The position numbers and the translations under genes were made by a program. From contig NZ_CP139779.1 of NCBI RefSeq assembly GCF_034421375.1, positions 2,108,001 through 2,172,000 on the forward strand: 64,000 nt of DNA. Reading direction: 5' to 3'. Of the stretch, positions 9,380-17,604 are shown piece by piece. How positions within the stretch are numbered: the first letter of the stretch is position 1; each line of letters begins with the position of its first letter. The stretch is from Microbacterium invictum (GTDB lineage Bacteria; Actinomycetota; Actinomycetes; Actinomycetales; Microbacteriaceae). Below the pieces are notes generated by a model. The model saw only the letters and a program-made list of their open reading frames with translations, was not told the origin of the DNA and searched no databases.

Positions 9380-9853
9380 ATGAGCACTCTCGATCACGTC
9401 GATCTCGAGCTCCTCGCCGCTCTCTCCGACGATCCCCGGGCCACGGTGGTCGCGCTCGCGGAGCGACTGGGCCTCTCGCGCAACACCGTCCAGGCCCGGA
9501 TGTCGCGACTCGAGCGCACCGGCGTGTTCCTCTCCTACGAACGGGCCATCTCGCCGGACGCGCTCGGCTTTCCGATCGAGGCGTTCCTGAGTGTCACGGT
9601 GCGCCAGGCGGATCTGCCCCGCATCACCGCCGAACTCGCACGCGTGCCCGAGATCGTGCAGGTCCACGGCCTGAGCGGTCAGGTCGACCTGCTGGTCCGC
9701 GTGGCCTGTCGCGACACCCAGCACCTCTTCGACACCGACGCCCGGATCCTCGCGATCGAGGGTGTCGAGCGCACCGAGACCTCCCTGGTCATGGGAGAGG
9801 TCATCGGCTATCGCGTACGGCCCCTCATGGAGCTGGCACGACGGGAATCGTAG
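9380..9853 (+). CDS. Lrp/AsnC-family transcriptional regulator, probable bkd regulator
   Basis: 157 aa from ATG 9380. N-terminal winged helix (LAALSDDPRATVVALAERLGLSRNTVQARMSRLERTGV, split across about residues 10-46) and a C-terminal RAM/effector domain with VHGLSGQVDLLVRVACRD and DARILAIEGVERTETSLV. Lrp-type proteins sense amino acids; divergent placement next to bkdABC suggests it controls BCAA oxidation, as BkdR does in other bacteria (inference). An upstream in-frame ATG at 9368 lies inside the -10 element, favouring 9380. The last 29 bp overlap the convergent EamA transporter gene. Confidence 0.88.
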   Translation: MSTLDHVDLELLAALSDDPRATVVALAERLGLSRNTVQARMSRLERTGVFLSYERAISPDALGFPIEAFLSVTVRQADLPRITAELARVPEIVQVHGLSGQVDLLVRVACRDTQHLFDTDARILAIEGVERTETSLVMGEVIGYRVRPLMELARRES

Positions 9854-10829
9854 GGGCTGCCGCTCGCCGACCTGCGGGCGACGCCGCATCGAGGCGGACG
9901 AGGATCACCCCGACGAGAATCAGCGCGCCACCGACGAACTGGACCGGAGCGGGGATCTCGGAGAGGAAGACCCACGCGAACGCCAGGGCGAACAGCACCT
10001 CGGACAGTCCGACGAAGGACGCCACGCGGGAGCCGGTGCGCGGCACCGCCATCACTCCTAACGCGTAACCCACGGTGGTCGCCACCGCGGCGACCCACAG
10101 AAGAGGCAGCCACCACGCCACCTCGGCACCCGCGAGGGTGACGGTCACGGGGGGCGCCTGGAAGGGCAGGATGCCGGTGGCGCACAGTACCGCCATCACC
10201 AGGCCGCCGAACAGCAATCCCGCGGCCGCCAAGGCGAGGGGCGGGAGGTCGTCGCCGGCGCGCTCGGCGATGACGAAGTACGCGCACACGCAGACCGCCG
10301 CACCCAGCGCGAAGAGCACGCCGACCGGGTCGAACGCGGCGCCGGAGACATCCACCACGAGCACCAGACCCACGACGGCGACGACCGAACCCGCGAGCAC
10401 GAGCGTCGAGGGTCGCCGGCGGGTGCGGATCCAGACCGCGACGACGAGCATCACCGGAGCGAGGTACTGGATGAGGAGCGCCACCGCGACCGGCATCCGC
10501 TGCATCGCGGAGAAGAAGAGCAGCTGGCAGCCGAGCACGGGCATCAGGCCGAAGCCGACGATGAGGAGCCAGTGGCGGCGCAGGAACCCGGGCTGACGGC
10601 GGATCGCCCGCACCAGCGCCGGCGACAGTACGAGGGCGGCGAGGCCCATCCGGACCAGCAGCGCGGCACCGAGCGACCAGCCGGCCTCCAGCAGCGGCTT
10701 CATGAACGGGCCGCTCGAGGAGAACGCGAGCGCGGAGGCCAGTGCCATCACCAGGCCCGTCGTCGCCACCCGCGACGCGGCCGCGGGAACGCCCAGCGGA
10801 AGGACGGGGAGCGGGGCGGTCGCGGTCAT
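9825..10829 (-). CDS. EamA/RhaT-family DMT transporter
   Basis: 334 aa with about ten hydrophobic segments in two homologous halves, as in the drug/metabolite transporter superfamily (EamA); inner-membrane export of small metabolites or amino acids. Visible cues are LVMALASALAFSSSGPFMKPLLEAG in the first helix pair (split here by its GP turn), LLIQYLAPVMLVV in the middle and FVGLSEVLFALAFAWVFLSE near the end, the latter the usual conserved region of the second EamA repeat. It is divergent from a CGNR zinc-finger gene, a pairing that suggests local regulation. Substrate is unknown. Confidence 0.85.
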   Translation of the reverse strand: MTATAPLPVLPLGVPAAASRVATTGLVMALASALAFSSSGPFMKPLLEAGWSLGAALLVRMGLAALVLSPALVRAIRRQPGFLRRHWLLIVGFGLMPVLGCQLLFFSAMQRMPVAVALLIQYLAPVMLVVAVWIRTRRRPSTLVLAGSVVAVVGLVLVVDVSGAAFDPVGVLFALGAAVCVCAYFVIAERAGDDLPPLALAAAGLLFGGLVMAVLCATGILPFQAPPVTVTLAGAEVAWWLPLLWVAAVATTVGYALGVMAVPRTGSRVASFVGLSEVLFALAFAWVFLSEIPAPVQFVGGALILVGVILVRLDAASPAGRRAAAPTIPVVPAP

Positions 10830-10843
10830 CGGATCATCCGTCC

Positions 10844-10902
10844 GTCAGGAGTCAAGCATGCGTACACTGGTGACACTAGCGGCGTGCAATGTCAGGAGTC
10901 AA
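10844..10902 (+). repeat. 12-bp direct repeat GTCAGGAGTCAA (10844-10855 and 10891-10902)
   Basis: The two copies start 47 bp apart in the EamA/CGNR intergenic region. Each contains AGGAG followed closely by an ATG: the second is the ribosome binding site of the CGNR gene (ATG 10904), the first precedes ATG 10858, which opens a 20-codon reading frame ending at 10920 and overlapping the CGNR start out of frame. A TACACT -10-like hexamer lies at 10863-10868 between the copies. Confidence 0.75.
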
Positions 10903-10903
10903 C

Positions 10904-11458
10904 ATGGTTTTCATCCATGACACGGAGCAGTCGCTGCGCGCGGCCTCGTACCTGGTGAACACGCTGCCCGGTTTCGACGGAGAAGACCGGATGCGCACGG
11001 TCGACGATCTCGTCGACTACCTCGCGGTGAATCCGTACACCGGCGACATCGCGCGCGAAGAAAAGACTGTTGCAGAACTCCGCGACGTGCGCGAGCGACT
11101 CCGAGCACTGTGGGATGTCGATCGCGACGAGGCCGTGCCGCTGGTGAACGCGATGCTCCACGATGGCGGAGCACTCCCCCGACTCGTCCAGCACGACGGG
11201 TACGGCTGGCACATCCACGCCACGCCCGATGATGCGCCCCTTGCGACACGTGTCCTCGTCGAAGCGGCGATGGCCTTCGTGGACGTCATCCGAGCCGATG
11301 CCTACGACCGCGTGCGCATCTGCGCGGCACACGACTGCGAGTCCGTGTACGTCGACTACTCGCGAAACGGCTCCAAGCGCTACTGCGACACCGGGAACTG
11401 CGGCAACCGGATGAATGTCAGCGCGTACCGGCAGCGGAAGGCGCAAGAAAGCGACTGA
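10904..11458 (+). CDS. CGNR zinc-finger/ABATE-domain regulator
   Basis: 184 aa. N-terminal ABATE-like region (SLRAASYLVNTLP, LRALWDVDRDEAVPLVNAML) and a C-terminal CGNR zinc finger with C-x4-C (CAAHDC), then YCDTGNCGNRMNVSAYRQRK; the final Cys pair with GNR gives the family its name and is thought to bind Zn and DNA. Start ATG 10904 is chosen because AGGAG lies five bases upstream; an ATG 15 nt earlier lacks one. Divergent from the EamA transporter, which it probably regulates. The 3' end overlaps the convergent alpha/beta hydrolase by 41 bp. Confidence 0.85.
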   Translation: MVFIHDTEQSLRAASYLVNTLPGFDGEDRMRTVDDLVDYLAVNPYTGDIAREEKTVAELRDVRERLRALWDVDRDEAVPLVNAMLHDGGALPRLVQHDGYGWHIHATPDDAPLATRVLVEAAMAFVDVIRADAYDRVRICAAHDCESVYVDYSRNGSKRYCDTGNCGNRMNVSAYRQRKAQESD

Positions 11459-12317
11459 TCGCGGCCGCAGCGGCTCCGGGGGTCTCGTAGTGGATCAGGT
11501 GCCCCACCTCGGGGATCTCGACCAGCTCCGCCCGCGGGAACAGTGTCTGCAGCCGTCGCTGTGCGGCCAGAGGGGTGATGTCGTCGCGCTCGGCGACGAT
11601 GAGAAGTGTCGGCTGTGCGATCGCGGGCGCGAAGGCACGCACGTCGTTGCCGACGGAGGTCTCGAAGGCCTCGCGGAGGACGTCGCGGTCGGCGAACCGC
11701 GAGAAGTACCGATCGTGCTGGTCGTGGATGTAGCGGCGGAGGTCGCGGCGGCGCGTCTTGGCCATCGCCACGCTCATGCCGCGGACGATCGCTCGCTGAC
11801 GGAGGATCCACTCGCCGGCCGGCCGGGGCAGGCGGGCGCCCAGGCGGTAGTAGAGCACGGCGAGGCGGGTGAGGATGCCGCGCGGTCCCTCCAGTGCCGG
11901 CGCGCCGATGGGGTTGATGAGGACGAGCCGGGACGTCGGCAGTCCTCCCGCCACGGCGGCCGAGGCGACGATCGACCCGAACGAGTGCCCGAGGATGACC
12001 GCCGCCGGCGCCACGGCGGCATGCACCTCGATGAGCCAGGACCGATAGGCGTCGATGTCGTGCCGCCGCCCGGGAAGCGGGGTCGACTCGCCGAACCCCG
12101 GAAGGTCGGGGACGATGAACCGGACCTCCGGGAGAAGAGCGACGATCGAGGCCAGACCGTGGTGGTCGCCGCGGAACCCGTGGACCGCGAGTACCGTGAC
12201 GTCGGCGTCAGAGGGCCCGTAGGTCCAATAGGCGGTCTCGCCGCCGAGGATCTCGATCCGGTCCCCCTCGGGGACCGCCGCGCGCGGAGCGGGGACCTCG
12301 GGGTGCGGAATCGACAC
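11418..12317 (-). CDS. Alpha/beta-fold hydrolase
   Basis: 299 aa, GTG start. Alpha/beta hydrolase fold with oxyanion strand LAVHGFRGDHHG, nucleophile elbow GHSFGS (Ser within LGHSFGSIVA), acid region in VAERDDITP and the catalytic His in EVGHLIHYETP. No signal peptide, so cytosolic. Substrate cannot be predicted. A TAGACT -10 hexamer lies only 5 nt before the GTG, arguing for a leaderless transcript. Divergent from the exonuclease gene with 53 bp between. Confidence 0.85.
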   Translation of the reverse strand: MSIPHPEVPAPRAAVPEGDRIEILGGETAYWTYGPSDADVTVLAVHGFRGDHHGLASIVALLPEVRFIVPDLPGFGESTPLPGRRHDIDAYRSWLIEVHAAVAPAAVILGHSFGSIVASAAVAGGLPTSRLVLINPIGAPALEGPRGILTRLAVLYYRLGARLPRPAGEWILRQRAIVRGMSVAMAKTRRRDLRRYIHDQHDRYFSRFADRDVLREAFETSVGNDVRAFAPAIAQPTLLIVAERDDITPLAAQRRLQTLFPRAELVEIPEVGHLIHYETPGAAAAAISRFLAPSAAGTR

Positions 12318-12322
12318 GTTCG

Positions 12323-12328
12323 AGTCTA
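12323..12328 (-). promoter_or_regulatory. -10 element TAGACT, leaderless-type, for the alpha/beta hydrolase
   Basis: TANNNT hexamer 5 nt upstream of GTG 12317 on the minus strand; no ribosome binding site fits between. Confidence 0.5.
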
Positions 12329-12356
12329 ACCGGCAGCCGATGTCGGGACCGGCGCG

Positions 12357-12362
12357 TACGGT
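12357..12362 (+). promoter_or_regulatory. -10 element TACGGT, leaderless-type, for the exonuclease gene
   Basis: TANNNT hexamer 8 nt before ATG 12371. Confidence 0.45.
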
Positions 12363-12370
12363 TCCGAGCC

Positions 12371-13126
12371 ATGACGATCCCTCGCCCCGCTTCCGATCCC
12401 GCCGCGCCGACGCCGGTCCCCCTGCGCGGCGACCCGCCGCCCTGGCTTCGCGTCGTGGGCGTGTTCGATCTGGAGACCACCGGGGTGGACGTGCGCTCCG
12501 ACAGGGTGGTCACCGGGCACGTCGGACTGCTGGATGCCACGGGTGCGGCCGTCTGCGGACGATCCTGGCGGGCCGACCCGGGTGTGGAGATCCCCGCGGC
12601 GGCGACCGCGGTGCACGGGATCTCCACGGCTGAGGCCCGCGCCACGGGGCGTCCCGCGGCGGAGGTGGTCGCCGAGATCGTCGGGTGCCTTCGCGGCATC
12701 CTCGACGCGGGCATCCCGGTGGTCGCCTACAACGCCGCGTACGACTTCTCCCTGCTGCGGCACGAAGCGCTGCGACACGGCGTCGCGCCGCTCGATCATC
12801 CGTCCCCCGTGTTCGATCCCCTCGTCATCGATCGGCACGTCGATCGGTACCGCAGAGGCAAGCGCACGCTCGACAGGGTCGCGGCGCACTACGCGGTGAG
12901 CCTCGACGCCGCCCACGAGGCCGCCGCCGACGCTCGGGCAGCGGGACGTGTGGCGCAGGCCCTGGGGCGACGGTACCGTGGCCTGCTCCCGCCGACCGCC
13001 CGTGCGATCCACGTCGAGCAGATCGCCTGGGCGCGCGATCAGGCCGCCAGCCTCACCGAGTACTTCGTGAGGATCGGCCGCATCGACCCCGCGGACGAGG
13101 TCGACGGCACGTGGCCGGTGCGGTGA
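12371..13126 (+). CDS. DnaQ-like (DEDDh) 3'-5' exonuclease domain protein
   Basis: 251 aa. DEDDh exonuclease fold: motif I VFDLETTGVD (about residues 31-40), motif II VVAYNAAYDFSLLRHEA, motif III HEAAADARAAGRVA with the catalytic His and Asp. It also has VHGISTAEA after motif I, as in DNA polymerase III epsilon proteins. The C-terminal 60 residues are outside the nuclease core and of unknown role. It is not in a polymerase operon; likely a stand-alone exonuclease in DNA or RNA processing. Its 3' end is followed by a hairpin shared with rpmE2. Confidence 0.85.
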   Translation: MTIPRPASDPAAPTPVPLRGDPPPWLRVVGVFDLETTGVDVRSDRVVTGHVGLLDATGAAVCGRSWRADPGVEIPAAATAVHGISTAEARATGRPAAEVVAEIVGCLRGILDAGIPVVAYNAAYDFSLLRHEALRHGVAPLDHPSPVFDPLVIDRHVDRYRRGKRTLDRVAAHYAVSLDAAHEAAADARAAGRVAQALGRRYRGLLPPTARAIHVEQIAWARDQAASLTEYFVRIGRIDPADEVDGTWPVR

Positions 13127-13132
13127 CGCGCG

Positions 13133-13164
13133 AAAAAGCCCCCGACCACGGTCGAGGGCTTCTT
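13133..13164 (-). terminator. Intrinsic terminator of rpmE2 (possibly bidirectional)
   Basis: Stem AAGCCC-CGAC pairs with GTCG-GGGCTT around a short loop; on the minus strand it is followed by TTTTT, the expected U-tract after rpmE2. On the plus strand only TTCTT follows, so it may also weakly end the exonuclease transcript. Confidence 0.8.
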
Positions 13165-13172
13165 CCGACGGC

Positions 13173-13424
13173 TCAGCGGCCGCCGAAGTTCTTGAAGCGC
13201 TGGTTGAACTTCTCGACGCGGCCGGCCGAGTCCAGGATGCGCTGCTTACCCGTGTAGAACGGGTGCGAGGCCGACGAGATCTCCACGTCGATCACGGGGT
13301 ACTCGACGCCGTCGAGCTCGATCGTCTTGTCGCTGGTGACGGTGGAACGGGTGAGGAAGGTCTCGCCCGAGCCGAGGTCGCGGAACACGACCGCGCGGTA
13401 GTCGGGGTGGATGTCAGTCTTCAT
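13173..13424 (-). CDS. rpmE2: 50S ribosomal protein L31 type B
   Basis: 83 aa from the [10 protein letters not shown] start at 13424; the frame extends upstream to 13469 without support. Sequence [38 protein letters not shown] and QRFKNF is diagnostic for L31 type B. It has no zinc-binding Cys residues, i.e. the C-minus form. In actinobacteria such copies replace the Zn-dependent L31 when zinc is scarce; no Zur site was recognised upstream, so such control is only a possibility. Ends at an intrinsic terminator. Confidence 0.95.
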   Translation of the reverse strand: MKTDIHPDYRAVVFRDLGSGETFLTRSTVTSDKTIELDGVEYPVIDVEISSASHPFYTGKQRILDSAGRVEKFNQRFKNFGGR

Positions 13425-13538
13425 GGGAATCCTTGCGGGAGCGACGGAAAGTCTTCGGTGCGAGAGCACCAGCGAGCGAGTCTACCAGGCGTCGACGCGG
13501 TCTGCCGAACCGCGCTCTTCCGGAGGCCGGAGGTGGCG

Positions 13539-14324
13539 TCACCGAGCGGCGCGCGCGGTGAAGCGGCCATCCTCTTCGCGCAGCACGATCGGGGTGCCGA
13601 ACGTCTCGGTCAGCGTCTCCCCCGTCAGCGCCTCGGCGAGGGGTCCTGCCGCGACCGCCCGCCCCTCGCGCAGCAGCAGCACGTGGGTGAAGCCCACCGG
13701 GATCTCCTCAACGTGATGGGTCACCATCACCATCGCCGGCGTGGTCGGCGCCTGTGCGTATCCTCCGAGAAGCGTGAGCAGCTCTTCACGCGCACCGAGG
13801 TCGAGGCTCGCGGTCGGCTCGTCGAGGAGGAGGAGCTCGGGGTCGGTCATGATCGAGCGGGCGATCTGCACCCGCTTCTGCTCGCCGTCGGACAGCGTGC
13901 CGAACGTGCGATCGGCGAGCTCCTCCAGACGCCATTCGGCGAGGACGCGCAGAGCGCGCCGTTCGTCGATGTCCTCGTAGTCCTCGCGCCAGCGTCCGAC
14001 GACCGAGAACGCCGCGGTCAGGACGACGTTCAGCACCGTCTCGTCCCCGGGGATCCGACGCGCCATGGCGCTCGAGGCGAAGCCGATGCGCGGCCGTAGT
14101 TCGAACACGTCCGTGCGGCCCAGGCGTTCGCCGAGGATCGTCACCGTCCCCGAGGTCGGGTGGATCAGGGTGTCGGCGAGCTGCAGGATCGTCGTCTTCC
14201 CTGCGCCGTTGGGGCCGAGGACCACCCACCGCTGATCATCGCTGACCTCCCAGTCGAGACGGTCGATGATGTCACGGGCGTTCCTGCGGACGACGACGTC
14301 GGAGAACTCCAGCACCTGCGGCAT
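13539..14324 (-). CDS. Orphan ABC-type ATPase (COG1119/ModF-like)
   Basis: 261 aa single ABC domain: Walker A GPNGAGKTT (about residues 37-45), Q-loop region in RPRIGFASS, signature LSDGEQKRVQIAR, Walker B LLLLDEPTASLD, H-loop VMVTHH. No permease or binding protein is adjacent. The unusual signature (LSDGEQ rather than LSGGQ) and the FGTLSDGEQKR context match the soluble COG1119 group (YlmA/ModF-like), whose transport partners are often unknown. A -10 hexamer 6 nt upstream of the ATG suggests its own leaderless promoter. Confidence 0.85.
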   Translation of the reverse strand: MPQVLEFSDVVVRRNARDIIDRLDWEVSDDQRWVVLGPNGAGKTTILQLADTLIHPTSGTVTILGERLGRTDVFELRPRIGFASSAMARRIPGDETVLNVVLTAAFSVVGRWREDYEDIDERRALRVLAEWRLEELADRTFGTLSDGEQKRVQIARSIMTDPELLLLDEPTASLDLGAREELLTLLGGYAQAPTTPAMVMVTHHVEEIPVGFTHVLLLREGRAVAAGPLAEALTGETLTETFGTPIVLREEDGRFTARAAR

Positions 14325-14330
14325 GACCCC

Positions 14331-14336
14331 AGCCTA
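14331..14336 (-). promoter_or_regulatory. -10 element TAGGCT, leaderless-type, for the orphan ABC ATPase
   Basis: TAGGCT with a 6-nt spacer to ATG 14324 on the minus strand. Confidence 0.55.
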
Positions 14337-14354
14337 TCGGCCGGGCCTGGTCGC

Positions 14355-15560
14355 TCACGGCGCCGCGGCGACCTCCCGGTACAGAGCCGCCGTCTGGGCG
14401 GCGATGCTCTGCCAGCTGAAGTCGGCGATCGCCCGGCGACGCCCGGCTTCTCCCCACTCGCGCGCGCGGGCGGGGTCGCTGACCACTTCGGTGAGCGCGG
14501 CGGCGAGATCGGCGACGAACCGGTCGGGATCCAGCGGCGTTCCCGTGCCGTCATCCATCTGCTCGATCGGGACCAGCCGCCCCGTGACCCCGTCCACGAC
14601 GACCTCGGGGATGCCTCCGGTGGCGGTGCCGACCACGGCGGCGCCGCATGCCATGGCCTCGAGGTTCACGATCCCGAGAGGCTCGTACACCGAGGGGCAG
14701 ACGAACGCGGTGGCCGCGGTGAGCACCGTACACAGTTCGTGTCGCGAGAGCAGGCGGTCCAGCCACACCACGCCGTCACGCGTCTCTTGCAGCCCGCGGA
14801 CGAGCCCCTCGACCTCGGCCATGATCTGCGGGGTGTCCGGAGCCCCCGCGCAGAGGACCAGCTGCACCTCCGGCGGCAGCTGCGCGGCCGCCCGCAGCAG
14901 GTAGGGCAGGCCTTTCTGGCGGGTGATGCGTCCGACGAAGACGACCGACGGTCGTGCCGGATCCACGCCCAGGCTCTGCAGCATCGACTCATCGGCCACC
15001 GGGTGCCAGCCATCGGTGTCGATCCCGTTGTAGATCACCCGGACCTTCCCGGGATCGACGGCGGGATAGCTGCGGAGGATGTCCGCGCGCATGCCCTCGC
15101 TCACCGCCACGATGGCCGCAGCGTGCTCGTACGCCACCCGCTCCACCCAGCTCGAGACCGCGTACCCCCCGCCGAGCTGCTCGGCCTTCCACGGACGGAG
15201 TGGTTCGAGGCTGTGGGCGGTGAGCACGTGCGGGATCCCGTGGAGGAGCGACGAGAGGTGCCCGGCGAAGTTGGCGTACCAGGTGTGGCTGTGCACGACG
15301 TCGGCCCCGCCGACATCCGTCACGATCTCGAGGTCGGTGCCGAGGGTCTGGACGGCCGCGTTGGCAGCGCCCAGTTCGGCCGGCACCCGGTAGGAGGTGG
15401 TGTCGGCCTCGTCGCGGTCGGCACCGAAGGCACGGACGCGCACATCCACGGCCTCGCCGCCGCCTCCGGCCCGCAGCGCCCGGACCAGTTCGGTCACGTG
15501 CACTCCGGCGCCGCCGTAGATCTCCGGCGGGTACTCCTTGGTGATCATGTCCACGCGCAT
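14355..15560 (-). CDS. glgA: Glycogen synthase / alpha-maltose-1-phosphate synthase, GT4 family
   Basis: 401 aa from ATG 15560 (MRVDMITKEYPPEIYGGAGVH). GT-B glycosyltransferase: N-terminal acceptor domain with HSHTWYANFAGHL, C-terminal donor domain with VVFVGRITRQKGLPYLL and the E-x7-E motif in PSVYEPLGIVNLEAMACG. It belongs to the actinobacterial GT4 group that uses ADP-glucose; the mycobacterial relative (GlgM, Rv1212c) makes maltose-1-phosphate, so the product here could be either. Divergent from glgC with 77 bp between, the same arrangement as Rv1212c/Rv1213. Confidence 0.9.
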   Translation of the reverse strand: MRVDMITKEYPPEIYGGAGVHVTELVRALRAGGGGEAVDVRVRAFGADRDEADTTSYRVPAELGAANAAVQTLGTDLEIVTDVGGADVVHSHTWYANFAGHLSSLLHGIPHVLTAHSLEPLRPWKAEQLGGGYAVSSWVERVAYEHAAAIVAVSEGMRADILRSYPAVDPGKVRVIYNGIDTDGWHPVADESMLQSLGVDPARPSVVFVGRITRQKGLPYLLRAAAQLPPEVQLVLCAGAPDTPQIMAEVEGLVRGLQETRDGVVWLDRLLSRHELCTVLTAATAFVCPSVYEPLGIVNLEAMACGAAVVGTATGGIPEVVVDGVTGRLVPIEQMDDGTGTPLDPDRFVADLAAALTEVVSDPARAREWGEAGRRRAIADFSWQSIAAQTAALYREVAAAP

Positions 15561-15567
15561 GGGTCGA

Positions 15568-15573
15568 AACCTA
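15568..15573 (-). promoter_or_regulatory. -10 element TAGGTT, leaderless-type, for glgA
   Basis: TANNNT with a 7-nt spacer to ATG 15560 on the minus strand. Confidence 0.55.
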
Positions 15574-15625
15574 GTACACGCGGGCATCTGTGGACAGTCG
15601 CTGGGTTCCCGCGCGAAACCGGGCC

Positions 15626-15631
15626 TAGGGT
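15626..15631 (+). promoter_or_regulatory. -10 element TAGGGT, leaderless-type, for glgC
   Basis: TANNNT with a 6-nt spacer to ATG 15638. The divergent glgA/glgC promoters are only about 52 bp apart, so they may compete or share a regulator. Confidence 0.55.
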
Positions 15632-15637
15632 GGTGCC

Positions 15638-16882
15638 ATGCCTGCAGCGCCGAAGGTCTTCGGAATCATCCTCGCCGGCGGCGAGGGGAAGCGACTCATG
15701 CCCCTGACCGCCGACCGCGCCAAGCCCGCCGTGCCGTTCGGCGGCCAGTACCGGCTGATCGATTTCGCCATATCGAATCTGATCAACTCCGGGCTTCGGC
15801 AGATCGTCGTCCTCACGCAGTACAAGTCCCACAGCCTCGACCGGCACGTGTCCCAGACGTGGCGGATGTCCGCCTTGCTGGACTCCTATGTCGCGTCGGT
15901 GCCCGCGCAGCAGAGACTCGGGAAGCGGTGGTTCTCGGGGTCGGCCGACGCGATCCTGCAGAGCCTGAACCTGATCAACGACGAGCAGCCCGACATCGTC
16001 ATCGTGATCGGCGCCGACCACGTGTACCGGATGGATTTCCGGCAGATGCTCGCCGCCCATATCGAATCGGGCGCTCGGGCCACGGTGGCCGGCATCCGCC
16101 AGCCGATCTCGCTGGCCGACCAGTTCGGTGTGATCGACGTCGATTCCGACGACCCCAGCCGGATCCGCGACTTCCTCGAGAAGCCGCAGCAGCCCCAGGG
16201 CCTCGCCGACGCACCCGATCAGGTGCTCGCCTCGATGGGCAACTACATCTTCGACGCCGACGCGCTGATCGAGGCCGTCGAGGCCGACGGCGAGATCCCC
16301 ACCTCCAATCACGACATGGGTGGCGACATCGTGCCCTACTTCGTCGGTCGCGGCGAGGCGGGCGTGTACGACATGGTCCGCAACGACGTGCCGGGATCGA
16401 ACGACCGCGACCGGTCGTACTGGCGGGACGTCGGGACGATCGATTCGTTCTTCGAGGCCCACCAGGACCTGATCTCGACCCTGCCCATCTTCAACCTGTA
16501 CAACATGCAGTGGCCGATCCACTCGCAGGCGGTCAACTCCCCGCCTGCGAAGTTCGTCCGCGACTCCGTGGGCCGCATCGGCAACTCCATCGATTCGATC
16601 GTGTCGCTCGGGTCCGTCCTCTCGGGAACCCATCTCGAGCGCAGTGTCGTGGGTCCGTGGACGCTCGCCGCGGGGGGATCGACGATCACGGACGCCGTGC
16701 TGTTCGATCACGTGCAGGTGGGCGCCGGCGCGCGGATCCATCGTGCGATCCTCGACAAGAACGTCGTCATGGCCGACGGCGCCACGGTGGGGGTCGACCG
16801 AGAACGCGACATCGCCCGCGGATTCACCGTCACCGACAGCGGGATCACCGTCGTCGGCAAGGGCGTCTTCGTCGATCGGTGA
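15638..16882 (+). CDS. glgC: Glucose-1-phosphate adenylyltransferase (ADP-glucose pyrophosphorylase)
   Basis: 414 aa. Makes ADP-glucose from glucose-1-phosphate and ATP, the committed step of glycogen/maltosyl-phosphate synthesis. Nucleotidyltransferase motif [17 protein letters not shown] at the N-terminus, [20 protein letters not shown], sugar-phosphate region [22 protein letters not shown], and a C-terminal left-handed beta-helix ([19 protein letters not shown]). Length is normal for the family. Supplies the substrate of divergent glgA. serB starts 28 nt downstream with its own -10 element. Confidence 0.95.
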   Translation: MPAAPKVFGIILAGGEGKRLMPLTADRAKPAVPFGGQYRLIDFAISNLINSGLRQIVVLTQYKSHSLDRHVSQTWRMSALLDSYVASVPAQQRLGKRWFSGSADAILQSLNLINDEQPDIVIVIGADHVYRMDFRQMLAAHIESGARATVAGIRQPISLADQFGVIDVDSDDPSRIRDFLEKPQQPQGLADAPDQVLASMGNYIFDADALIEAVEADGEIPTSNHDMGGDIVPYFVGRGEAGVYDMVRNDVPGSNDRDRSYWRDVGTIDSFFEAHQDLISTLPIFNLYNMQWPIHSQAVNSPPAKFVRDSVGRIGNSIDSIVSLGSVLSGTHLERSVVGPWTLAAGGSTITDAVLFDHVQVGAGARIHRAILDKNVVMADGATVGVDRERDIARGFTVTDSGITVVGKGVFVDR

Positions 16883-16898
16883 CCTGTCGGGCCGCCGC

Positions 16899-16904
16899 TA
16901 CGGT
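16899..16904 (+). promoter_or_regulatory. -10 element TACGGT, leaderless-type, for serB
   Basis: TANNNT with a 6-nt spacer to GTG 16911. GGAGGG abuts the GTG with no gap, too close to work as a normal ribosome binding site. Confidence 0.5.
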
Positions 16905-16910
16905 GGAGGG

Positions 16911-17549
16911 GTGAGCGAGCCCCCGCGATTCCTGGTCGTCCTCGACGCCGACTCGACTCTGATCCGCAACGAGGTGATCGAGCTCATCGCCGATGAGGCC
17001 GGCCGTGGGGCGGAGGTCGCCGCCGCCACCGAGGCCGCGATGCGGGGCGAGGTCGACTTCGCCAGCAGCCTGCGCGCGCGTGTGAGGACACTCGCCGATG
17101 TTCCGCTCTCGGCCCTCGACCGGGTCCGCGCCCGGGTCGAGCCGACGCCGGGCGCCGCAGAGCTCATCGCCGCGGTGCACGATCGCGGCGGGATCGTCGG
17201 GGTGGTCTCAGGCGGCTTCCACGAGATCCTCGACACTGTCGCCCCGAGCCTCGGCGTCGATCTCTGGCGGGCCAACCGACTCGCCGTCGAGGACGACGTC
17301 CTGACCGGGGAGGTGTCCGGGCCGATCGTGGATGCCGAGGCGAAGGCGGCCACTCTGGCGGCCTGGGCGGACGATCACCGGGTCCCCCGGGCGCGCACCC
17401 TGGCGATCGGCGACGGAGCCAACGACCTCGCGATGATGTCCAGGGCCGCGCTCGGCCTCGCCTTCAACGCCAAGCCGCTCGTCCGCGCTCGCGCCGACCT
17501 CGTGATCGGGCCGGTGGATCTGCGGCACGTCATCCCCCTGCTCCCCTAG
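16911..17549 (+). CDS. serB: Phosphoserine phosphatase
   Basis: 212 aa from GTG 16911. HAD-superfamily phosphatase for the last step of serine synthesis: motif I LDADSTLI (nucleophile Asp plus acid Asp), motif II VVSGGF, motif III/IV IGDGANDLAMMSRA. Only the catalytic HAD core with cap is present, without the N-terminal ACT domains of some SerB proteins. The frame upstream of the GTG runs antisense-like through glgC and is not coding. Its stop lies 55 bp from the stop of convergent fabG. Confidence 0.9.
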   Translation: MSEPPRFLVVLDADSTLIRNEVIELIADEAGRGAEVAAATEAAMRGEVDFASSLRARVRTLADVPLSALDRVRARVEPTPGAAELIAAVHDRGGIVGVVSGGFHEILDTVAPSLGVDLWRANRLAVEDDVLTGEVSGPIVDAEAKAATLAAWADDHRVPRARTLAIGDGANDLAMMSRAALGLAFNAKPLVRARADLVIGPVDLRHVIPLLP

Positions 17550-17604
17550 GCGCGGTCGGGGACGCCGAGCATGAGGCGTGGGCGGGGACGGCGATCCCGA
17601 GGGC

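Noticed and set aside
13173..13424. Zur box upstream of rpmE2
   Set aside because: No convincing AT-rich palindrome of the Zur type between 13425 and 13538, so zinc control is not claimed.
16644..16910. N-terminal extension of serB into glgC
   Set aside because: The extra residues are an out-of-frame reading of glgC; the HAD motif begins 11 residues after GTG 16911.
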